The notes beneath the pieces were generated by a model, which was given only the letters and a program-made list of their open reading frames with translations, did no database searches and was not told where the DNA came from. The translations under genes and the position numbers were made by a program. Below are positions 1-5,543 of a DNA stretch of 10,531 bases, in pieces. This DNA is from CAZVXI01 sp964631295 (lineage in GTDB: Bacteria; Planctomycetota; Phycisphaerae; Phycisphaerales; SM1A02): the NCBI GenBank assembly GCA_964631295.1, contig CAZVXI010000113.1, forward strand, positions 1 to 10,531. The letters are read 5' to 3'. How positions within the stretch are numbered: position 1 is the stretch's first letter; every line of letters begins with the position of its first letter.

Positions 1-140
1 TGCTCGCCACCATCAATCCGGTAAATGGCATTGGTGTCGGCCGTAACCAAGTCGCACGATAGTGGCGAGATCGGCCAGTGGTCGATGAGGTCCCGAGCGA
101 GTTGGGCTGCATCACGCGTCTGCGTTGCCTCAGGCATCAT
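1..140 (-). CDS. Probable aminoglycoside phosphotransferase-like kinase, N-terminal fragment
   Basis: The reading frame begins at ATG 140-138 and runs off the left edge of the window, leaving about 46 residues. An in-frame second ATG follows directly at 137-135. A GGAG at 148-145 sits 4 nt from the first ATG and 7 nt from the second, so the second may be the true start. The visible protein has a helical N-terminus (ARDLIDHWPIS) followed by NAIYRIDGGE. That pattern resembles the first beta strands of APH/homoserine-kinase-type phosphotransferases, where an Asn-x-x-(Y/F)-(R/K)-(V/I) strand leads into the nucleotide-binding lobe. The catalytic loop is outside the window, so neither substrate nor activity can be judged. 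It is divergent from the gene at 226. The family call is tentative; that a coding region starts here is more secure. Confidence 0.5.
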   Translation of the reverse strand, partial: MMPEATQTRDAAQLARDLIDHWPISPLSCDLVTADTNAIYRIDGGE

Positions 141-225
141 GCGACTCCGGACAGATAGTTGAATGCAATCGGAACAAGTCTAGGCGTGGGCGGGTTGTTG
201 CATCGGGATCTCATCGGAGGCAAAC

Positions 226-879
226 ATGGGTGCAGCAGATATTGTCGTCGGCATTGTGATGGCTGTCATCGTCGCAGGTGTACTGGTCTGGTATCTGCGG
301 CAGTTGCAGGCACGGAAAAATGAAGTGCAGGAGGCGGCCGCGCACAACGAATGGAGTGTGCTCGCAGACGCGGCAGACACGCTCAAGGAAGAGCTGGGCA
401 GATCAGCGCTGCTCGAGCACCATGGGCGCATACGCAACATCGTCCGCGTCCCAACCGAGGACCAGCAGGCCGACCTTCGTCTGTTCGATTACGCATATAC
501 CCGCGGACCGGATGGTCAGAAGCAGCGATTTGAACTCACTGCCGCTCTTTGTCACGCCGGGTTGCAATCGGACTTCTGCATACGGCCGAAAAGGTCACGC
601 GGGTTCCTGTCTCGGCTGTTCAGCAAAGTCGAACCGGCTCCGACCGGCAATGCTTCACTTGATGAACACTATGAGGTTCTGGTCGAGCCAGGTGTGCCCA
701 CGCCACACCTGAGTGATGCCTTCGCTGATCAACTGCAGCGATCAGGCGAGAGTGTGACGATCGAGGTAACCAACGGCTATGCGCTGATATATCGCAGGCA
801 CGAGCGCATCGCGGGTGACGATCTTCGTTTTTTTGCTGATGATGCGTACAGCCTGGCAACACTCTTGAGCGCAACGTAG
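226..879 (+). CDS. Hypothetical membrane-anchored protein, 217 aa
   Basis: I do not recognise this protein. A clear GGAGG at 216-220 lies 5 nt before the ATG and fixes the start. Residues 5-24 are hydrophobic (IVVGIVMAVIVAGVLVWYL), then a basic and polar stretch begins (RQLQARKNEVQEA), which suggests one N-terminal membrane anchor. Residues 27-60 look helical or coiled-coil. The rest, about 155 residues, is mixed alpha/beta and soluble-looking, with no catalytic motif I can identify. A basic patch (RPKRSRGFLSRLF) lies near residues 118-130. If the N-terminus is cytoplasmic, the soluble domain would face the periplasm, but the charges after the segment (R25, R30, K31) would favour a cytoplasmic C-terminal domain. 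The gene appears to be alone: a divergent gene lies upstream and a terminator hairpin starts 13 nt after the stop. Confidence 0.75.
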   Translation: MGAADIVVGIVMAVIVAGVLVWYLRQLQARKNEVQEAAAHNEWSVLADAADTLKEELGRSALLEHHGRIRNIVRVPTEDQQADLRLFDYAYTRGPDGQKQRFELTAALCHAGLQSDFCIRPKRSRGFLSRLFSKVEPAPTGNASLDEHYEVLVEPGVPTPHLSDAFADQLQRSGESVTIEVTNGYALIYRRHERIAGDDLRFFADDAYSLATLLSAT

Positions 880-892
880 CGCGCAGTAACAA

Positions 893-914
893 GCCCGCTT
901 CAGAAGAAGCGGGC
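893..914. terminator. Bidirectional rho-independent-type terminator hairpin
   Basis: A perfect 9-bp GC-rich stem, GCCCGCTTC (893-901) with GAAGCGGGC (906-914), encloses an AGAA tetraloop. It lies between the convergent stops at 879 (plus) and 956 (minus). The minus-strand side is followed by TTGTTA, a better tail than the plus side (CCGTTCG). It could serve both genes but fits the minus-strand gene best. Confidence 0.75.
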
Positions 915-955
915 CCGTTCGTCGGATGGAGATCGGCGCTGGAGATTGCCTTCGA

Positions 956-1864
956 TCAGTCGAATGCGACGGTCGTTGCTTCAGGCAGTTCGCTCTCAAC
1001 GATGAAGTTCGTCTCGATCCTGAAGTTGGACTGCGTGCGGTGCCGCTCGGCGAAGAAGAAGTCGATCGAGTAGACTTCCCCGTCAACCAGACCGAGGCGG
1101 TTCATATCCACATACTGGTCTTCCGCCGCATGCACGCCGCCGAGATCGATCACCAGCTTGTTGTTCACGAAGACCCACACATCGTCGTCGCCGATGAACT
1201 TGAAGTACTGGTTGCCGTCCGCGTCGTAGGTGAAGTTCAGATGCAACTCGAACGTGAAGTGATAGTTGTGGTTCGGCGTGCCGGGCGAGTTGCCGTACAT
1301 CTCATCGTCGATCGGAAAGAACCCGCCCATGTTCGAGAAGCCAACGTTCTTGTAATGGGTGTCCATTGAGTCATCGAAGACATAGCGGCCCTCGCCGACA
1401 TGCTCCATCACAAGCGTGAGCGGCTTCGACAGATTCAGGCCGGGATAGTCCTCGTACCACGATGCAAATGACTCCGCGGATTGAATGCCGCCGGTCGACG
1501 CTTGTGCAGCGCTTCCTTCAGCATCGCCCATGTCCTCGGCGTACAACGTGTGGCAAATCTTGCGGGATTCGCTGTCCCGCCATTGAGTGCCGACCTTGAA
1601 GCCCTCACCTGTAAAGACTGGCTTGCGGTTCGAGCCGATCGTCTCCGCAATATTGCCCGCGTAGTGGCCAAAGCCAGCGCTCGGCCGCCGTTCGAAATCC
1701 GGATGACCGCCCTGGACACTCCATTCCTGAAAGTCCCGGACAACGCCGGTGACCTCAATCGTGCCCGGAAACTTTGCATCTTCATCGGGTGTGGGCGCTG
1801 CTCCGAGCCCTGCAATCATGCCCGTGCTAACCACTCCGAACAATGCACAGCGTCGTTTGTTCAT
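956..1864 (-). CDS. Secreted fibro-slime domain protein, 302 aa
   Basis: The chosen start is ATG 1864-1862, because AGGAG lies 6 nt upstream (around 1871-1875) and the protein then opens with a normal signal peptide: MNKRR, a hydrophobic stretch to about residue 20, and a likely cleavage after GLGAA near residue 23. An open frame extends 46 codons further upstream but lacks these signals. Mature residues 30-200 are Trp/Tyr-rich and variable. Residues about 200-285 match the fibro-slime domain (PA14-related beta-barrel): FKFIGDDDVWVFVNNKLVID at 222-241, then a GGVHAA motif and FFFAERHRTQSNFRIET. The acidic GDDD resembles the ligand- or calcium-binding edge of these domains. Such domains occur in extracellular or cell-surface proteins and are thought to bind carbohydrate or matrix. 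The partner here is unknown. No PEP-CTERM or LPXTG anchor is visible at the C-terminus, so it is probably released or loosely attached. Confidence 0.85.
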   Translation of the reverse strand: MNKRRCALFGVVSTGMIAGLGAAPTPDEDAKFPGTIEVTGVVRDFQEWSVQGGHPDFERRPSAGFGHYAGNIAETIGSNRKPVFTGEGFKVGTQWRDSESRKICHTLYAEDMGDAEGSAAQASTGGIQSAESFASWYEDYPGLNLSKPLTLVMEHVGEGRYVFDDSMDTHYKNVGFSNMGGFFPIDDEMYGNSPGTPNHNYHFTFELHLNFTYDADGNQYFKFIGDDDVWVFVNNKLVIDLGGVHAAEDQYVDMNRLGLVDGEVYSIDFFFAERHRTQSNFRIETNFIVESELPEATTVAFD

Positions 1865-2370
1865 CGCCTGCTCCTTACGAATCCCATCCGACCTGATCGA
1901 AGCGTCGAATACAGCGAACGCCTCTGCAACGTCTTCGTTGTGCAAAATTCGATGGCAGGTGGGCTTGGGACGGTCTGTGAGTTCGGGCAATGCAGCGGCC
2001 ATGGCGGCAGAATGTCGATCTTGCCGGTGGTGTCAGATCGCTCCCTGTCCAGCATCCAGCCACGGGAAATCCAGGGAGTTGAAGAGAGCATCTCCACCTG
2101 CAGCGAACCACTTCTGACGCCGGTGATCTGCTCTTCGCGGAGCGATATCACCGCGTTCAGGCGGTTCACATCGAGGACTTCAAGAATGCGATGCCTGTCG
2201 ATCAGATCCTCATCGCGCCCGGCGACCCGGTGGCTGACCTGTGTCTCCCGCCCGGCGGCACGTCAGTCTTCCGGTGCAACAGCGAATCGCAGGACACCAA
2301 TGGCCCGATGCAGGTGACGGCTCCCGCACGAGACTGACACTCCGAGTTCGCCTCGCTACACTATCGCCCC
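1865..2370. other. Intergenic region between the fibro-slime gene and nuoH
   Basis: No convincing gene fills these 506 bases. The only candidate is a plus-strand frame open from 2083 to 2337 (stop TGA 2335-2337), whose first ATG at 2191 would give a 48-residue peptide starting MPVDQILIAPGDPVADLC. Its third codon positions are mostly G or C, like real genes nearby, but there is no good ribosome binding site and I recognise no family. The minus-strand frame through 2169-1861 is also open but looks non-coding, being rich in Ser, Arg and Pro without domain character. The left end carries the fibro-slime ribosome binding site. The right end carries the predicted nuoH promoter. The region could hold a decayed gene. 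Confidence 0.4.
2334..2362 (+). promoter_or_regulatory. Predicted sigma-70-type promoter of nuoH
   Basis: CTGACA (2334-2339, five of six matches to TTGACA) and TACACT (2357-2362, four of six matches to TATAAT) are separated by exactly 17 nt. Transcription would start about 7 nt after the -10 box, at or within two bases of the nuoH ATG at 2371, giving a leaderless or nearly leaderless mRNA. This agrees with the absence of a Shine-Dalgarno sequence before nuoH. Prediction from sequence only. Confidence 0.4.
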
Positions 2371-3627
2371 ATGCCGGAATGGATGCCCGAGTTCGTGACG
2401 CCGCAGTTGATCGTCTCCCTCATCGTCCTCGTGACCGTGTTGCACGTGGCCCTGGGGCTGGCGGCCTACTTTATTCTCGTTGAGCGGAAGCTTTCCGCGT
2501 GGATGCAAGACCGCTACGGACCCAACCGAACCGGGCCATTCGGGCTACTCCAGCCGATCGCGGACGCGCTCAAGCTCTTCCTGAAGGAAGACTTCATGCC
2601 GCGCGGTGTGGACAAGACACTGTTCACACTTGCCCCGGTGATGACCGCCATTCCGGCTCTGCTCAGCTTCGTCATCATCCCGTACGGCGGGACGCTCGAC
2701 CTCTCGACGATTCCCTTCATGAATCTCTCCGGACAGGTGGAAATCGTCGGTGCGGATGTGAACATCGGCGTCCTGTTCATCGTGGCCACGGCCTCGCTGG
2801 CGGTGTACGGCATCGTGCTCGGCGGGTGGGCTTCGAACAACAAGTACTCGTTTCTTGGCGGGCTGCGGGCGTCGGCACAAATGATCTCGTATGAGATTCC
2901 GCTCGGCCTCACCCTGCTTTGCATCATTTTGATGGCGGGTTCGATCCGGCCGTCGGAGATTGTGGAAGCTCAGACACTTGCAGGCGGCGGGGCATGGTTC
3001 CTGTTGCATCACCCGCTGGCGGCGATCATCTTTTATGTTTGCATGCTCGCTGAAGCGAACCGCACGCCGTTCGACCTTGCCGAGGCAGAGGCAGAACTTG
3101 TCGGCGGCTGGCACACCGAGTATTCATCGATGCGATGGGCGCTGTTCTTCCTCGGCGAGTACGTGAACCTGTTCGTCGGCGGGGCGTTCTTCGCGGTGCT
3201 GTTCCTCGGTGGATGGTCCATCAATCCAGTGACGGGTTTGATCCCGTTCGACCTTCCAACACAAGGCGGGATCCTCATGATCCTGCTGCAGGTGGGTGTG
3301 GTGATGGGCAAGGCGGTGGCGCTGGTGCTCTTTGCGCAGGTGATTCGCTGGACGCTGCCACGCTTCCGATTTGACCAACTCATGCGATTGGCGTGGGAAG
3401 GTATGATTCCCGCGTCGCTTTTGCTGCTGCTGGTGACAAGCTTCTTCGTGCTGATGGGCTGGACCGGCTGGATGTGGGCCGGCTCGCTGGCGGCGCTCGC
3501 GGTGATACTCGTTGTGCATCCGCACATGCCGCGACAGAAGAACCCGAACCACAAGCTGCAGATGATCGGCAGTCGGTTCAATCCGATTGGTGGATCGGAT
3601 GGACGGCCGGTGGAAGCGTCGCTTTGA
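2371..3627 (+). CDS. nuoH: NADH-quinone oxidoreductase subunit H (complex I), 418 aa
   Basis: This is the membrane subunit (NuoH/ND1) of respiratory complex I that joins the hydrophilic arm to the proton-pumping arm and forms much of the quinone pocket. Visible family signatures are ERKLSAWMQDRYGPNRTGP at 38-56, then QPIADALKLFLKED; EIPLGL at 175-180; EANRTPFDLAEAEAELVGG at 228-246, with the conserved acidic residues of the quinone cavity; and WTLPRFRFDQLMRLAWE near 327-343. Eight or more hydrophobic segments run through the sequence, the first at about 12-36. At 418 residues it is longer than the roughly 325 of the E. coli protein; extra length includes the region around 185-215 and a polar tail after about 383. 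No Shine-Dalgarno is present. No other nuo gene is visible within about 2 kb on either side, although nuoH normally sits between nuoG and nuoI, so the remaining subunits must be encoded elsewhere. Confidence 0.96.
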   Translation: MPEWMPEFVTPQLIVSLIVLVTVLHVALGLAAYFILVERKLSAWMQDRYGPNRTGPFGLLQPIADALKLFLKEDFMPRGVDKTLFTLAPVMTAIPALLSFVIIPYGGTLDLSTIPFMNLSGQVEIVGADVNIGVLFIVATASLAVYGIVLGGWASNNKYSFLGGLRASAQMISYEIPLGLTLLCIILMAGSIRPSEIVEAQTLAGGGAWFLLHHPLAAIIFYVCMLAEANRTPFDLAEAEAELVGGWHTEYSSMRWALFFLGEYVNLFVGGAFFAVLFLGGWSINPVTGLIPFDLPTQGGILMILLQVGVVMGKAVALVLFAQVIRWTLPRFRFDQLMRLAWEGMIPASLLLLLVTSFFVLMGWTGWMWAGSLAALAVILVVHPHMPRQKNPNHKLQMIGSRFNPIGGSDGRPVEASL

Positions 3628-3643
3628 GGGCATTGTGCCGATA

Positions 3644-3892
3644 TCAGTTGGCGTGCTGCTGACTGCGCAGAGCGCCCACGCTCGAAAGTGTCGAGACAAC
3701 GTACGGGACAATGACCGTAAGCAGCATCTTCAGAGTGCGAGTGGTATCGATTTCGCCCCGTAAGATGGCATCACCATGATTGATCGTAATCAGGATTGCA
3801 CCGACGATGATCGCGTACATCAGGCCCCTGCGAATGACTCCGGGTGAGCAGGCGAGTGTGCACCATGTTGCGATCGTTTCGCGTGCGGACAT
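3644..3892 (-). CDS. nrtS: NrtS-like small nitrate/nitrite transporter family protein, 82 aa
   Basis: ATG 3892-3890 is preceded 7 nt upstream by AGGA, which favours it over a TTG 23 codons earlier that would overlap the ribosome binding region of the divergent gene. The protein carries two predicted membrane helices, around residues 22-40 (GLMYAIIVGAILITINHGDA spans the first) and 52-72 (LKMLLTVIVPYVVSTLSS). The pairing of INHGDAILRGE with LLTVIVPYVVST is the pattern I know from the small NrtS family, first described in a cyanobacterium as a nitrate/nitrite transporter. It would sit in the inner membrane, probably as an oligomer. It converges on nuoH with a 16-nt gap and diverges from the selenoprotein genes with a 71-nt gap, so it has its own promoter. 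No nitrate reductase or other nitrogen gene is nearby, so the transported substrate is a family-based guess. Confidence 0.72.
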   Translation of the reverse strand: MSARETIATWCTLACSPGVIRRGLMYAIIVGAILITINHGDAILRGEIDTTRTLKMLLTVIVPYVVSTLSSVGALRSQQHAN

Positions 3893-3963
3893 ACGTGTAT
3901 CCTGTTGTCCTGCGGAAATGAGACTGATGATTGAATCGATATGATATCCGAGGCAGAGCAATC

Positions 3964-4578
3964 ATGGCGTTCATTGAACTGATCCCCGAGCATCGCGCAG
4001 CCGGGCCACTCAAACGTGTGTACGATGCAGCGAAGAAGCGCGCAGGGCGCATCGCGAATATCATTCAGGTGATGAGCCGTGACGGCCGGGTCGTGCAGGG
4101 GTCGATGGCTTTTTACATGCCATTGATGAAAGTGGAGAACGCGCTGAGCGCTGCCCGTCGTGAGATGATCGCGACGGTTGTGAGCAACATCAACGACTGC
4201 TATTACTGAGCGCTCTCACATGGAGCGGACTTCGGTCGGGAGTCCGGTGATGAGCAGGCCGCCCAGGAGTTGATCTACGATTATCGACGCGTTGACCTGT
4301 CAATAGAAGACCGGGCACTGTGTGACTACGCGGTGAAACTCACGCTCACGCCTGGCGCGATGAGCGCTGCCGATGTGCAGTGGTTGCGCGGATTCGGCTT
4401 CAATGATGATGCGATCTCGATTGCAGTGCAAGTCATCGGCTACTTCAACTACATCAACCGCGTTGCGGACGGTCTCGGGGTTGATCCTGAAGAGGGAATG
4501 ACCCCCTCAGCCGAGGATTGGCATGCAGGCAAAGGCCGCGACTACACAGCGACCCTGCCGCGCGCTCTTACGGGATAA
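3964..4578 (+). CDS. AhpD-like (carboxymuconolactone decarboxylase/peroxidase-related) selenoprotein, 204 aa, Sec82
   Basis: One gene read through an in-frame TGA at 4207-4209 as selenocysteine. The start ATG 3964 follows GAGG (3950-3953) at 10 nt and matches the family start (MAFIELIPEH). Before the TGA come PLKRVYDAAKKRAG, where family members usually have G-x-(V/I)-(P/A)-N, and then REMIATVVSNINDCYY. After it, in the same frame and without another stop, come ALSHG, DYRRVDLSIEDRALCDYAVKLT and a GYFNYINRVADGLGV motif. These are the normal second half of peroxidase-related AhpD proteins. The TGA replaces the second cysteine of the catalytic CxxC, giving C79-Y-Y-U82, with H86 of the active site four residues on. 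AhpD-type enzymes reduce peroxides using the CxxC pair; the selenium should lower the pKa and speed turnover. The protein has no signal peptide and is probably cytoplasmic. A SECIS-like hairpin at 4226-4246 supports decoding. It is the first gene of a three-selenoprotein cluster, 77 nt before the next. The alternative, a nonsense-disrupted pseudogene, is unlikely given two further identical cases and selABC in the window. Confidence 0.9.
4226..4246 (+). promoter_or_regulatory. Bacterial SECIS element of the AhpD-like selenoprotein
   Basis: Six Watson-Crick pairs CGGACT (4226-4231)/AGTCCG (4241-4246) are extended by a T-G wobble and a C-G pair, leaving a GGTCG loop at 4234-4238. The loop begins 24 nt after the TGA, within the usual spacing, and contains GGUC, like the apical loop of the E. 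coli fdhF SECIS. The hairpin lies inside the coding sequence, as in other bacteria. Confidence 0.8.
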
Positions 4579-4581
4579 ACA

Positions 4582-4614
4582 CAGCCGATATTCCGAATTT
4601 TGAGGAATAGGCTG
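4582..4614 (+). other. Intergenic hairpin between the first two selenoprotein genes
   Basis: CAGCC plus TATTCC (4582-4586 and 4589-4594) pair with GGAATA plus GGCTG (4604-4614): 11 pairs with a 2-nt GA bulge and a 9-nt AT-rich loop. It starts 3 nt after the stop of the AhpD-like gene. No T tract follows, so it is not a textbook terminator. It could be a weak terminator, an RNA stability or processing element, or a regulatory structure. Confidence 0.5.
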
Positions 4615-4655
4615 GCTCCGCGGCATGTTCTTCCGAGACCAACAGGAGTTGCAGC

Positions 4656-5543
4656 ATGCCACGATATGTCCCGATTTGCAGTGCCGTTCTGATCGTTGCC
4701 AGCGTGGGCTGCGTTGGTTGCAGTCGGACAGGGTCGAATGAATCGCCAGCACCCAACCCAGCAGCGACCCAGTCTGACACATCCAGCCGGGAGGCAACCG
4801 ACGCGGTACCGAGTACCACGCCCGATGACGCCACATCTGCGAGTGCAGGGGCACCTCAGACCCAGGTGTCGGGCGATTCACCCTATCTCGATCCGCCGAA
4901 ACGGCAGTCGATTCGGCCTCAGGGGCGGTTCCATTCAAAGCCAATCATCGAGCGAGACGGCCGGCTGCTCCTGTGGGCAAATGGCCAACCGGGCGCCCAA
5001 GACGCAGAGTGGTTCGATATGACCAACTCGGTGATCGACCCGGAGAAGTTCCAGTACGGCATCGGCAAGGACTCAATCCCCTCCATCGATGAGCCGGTCT
5101 TCGTTGCTTATGGCGATCCTGCACTCGCATCGCATGGCATCACCGATCAGACGCAGATCATCGGCTTCGAACACAATGGCATCGCACGCGCATACCCGGT
5201 GCACCTGCTCAATCGACATGAAGTGGTGAATGATGAGTTCAACGGCGAGCCATTCGCAGTCTGCTGGTGACCGCTCGTCCAACTGGCTGCCGTGTGCAGC
5301 CGCGAGATAAATGGAACGACGATCGAATTCGGCACGACCGGCTATACCATGAACAACACGTTCGTCCTGTATGATCGTGATACCGACTCGATCTGGTACC
5401 CACTGACTGACGAAGGAATGGACGCAGTCGCGGGGTCCCGGAAGGGCGAGTCAATCGAGTTCGTCTCGAAACCCGCGCTGGTCTCTCTTCTCGAATGGGC
5501 AAGCCAGTATCCAGATACCCAAGTGCTCTTGCCCTCGTCGTAA
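4656..5543 (+). CDS. DUF3179-domain lipoprotein, predicted selenoprotein, 295 aa, Sec205
   Basis: CAGGAG at 4643-4648 lies 7 nt before the ATG. The N-terminus is a signal peptide with a lipobox-like end (IVASVGCVGC, C19 or C22 the acylation site), followed by a Ser/Thr/Pro/Ala-rich linker to about residue 70, so the protein is probably an envelope lipoprotein. From about residue 130 it matches DUF3179: IDEPVFVAYGD, IIGFEHNGIARAYPVHLLNR, HEVVNDEFNGEPFAVCW, then the in-frame TGA at 5268-5270, then PLVQLAAVCSREINGTTIEF, TTGYTMNNTFVLYDRDTDS and IWYPLTDEG. In ordinary family members this point reads (T)(Y/W)CPLC followed by a GTG/GSA-type strand, so Sec205 replaces the first Cys of CPLC. The second Cys is replaced by Val (UPLV), while C203 creates a CxU pair and C214 follows. 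The family function is unknown; a redox or metal role for CPLC is an inference. A SECIS-like hairpin follows at 5285-5301. The stop TAA abuts the ATG of the next gene. I know of no described DUF3179 selenoprotein. Confidence 0.85.
5285..5301 (+). promoter_or_regulatory. Bacterial SECIS element of the DUF3179 selenoprotein
   Basis: A perfect 6-bp stem GGCTGC (5285-5290)/GCAGCC (5296-5301) closes a 5-nt loop CGTGT. The loop begins 20 nt after the TGA and has G at its second position, fitting the bacterial rule of a G among the first two loop bases. The loop differs from the GGUC loops of the two sister elements. Confidence 0.78.

Noticed and set aside
1481..2317. Long plus-strand ORF (278 aa) antisense to the fibro-slime gene
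   Set aside because: Most of it mirrors the minus-strand coding region, which has a signal peptide, ribosome binding site and known domain. The ORF itself has no domain character.
1990..2337. A fourth selenoprotein read through TGA 2080-2082 from ATG 1990
   Set aside because: The residues on both sides (NPGS-U-REHLH) match no redox motif or family I know, the 5' half has weak codon bias, and I saw no clear hairpin at the right spacing.
3625..3660. Sec read-through of the nuoH TGA stop
   Set aside because: The nuoH protein is already complete and longer than usual, and the continuation would run antisense through the NrtS-like gene.
3931..3963. Upstream TTG start for the AhpD-like gene
   Set aside because: ATG 3964 fits the family N-terminus (MAFIELIPEH) and is preceded by GAGG. 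The 11 extra residues have no support, and the TTG sits next to a TATGAT that could be a -10 box.
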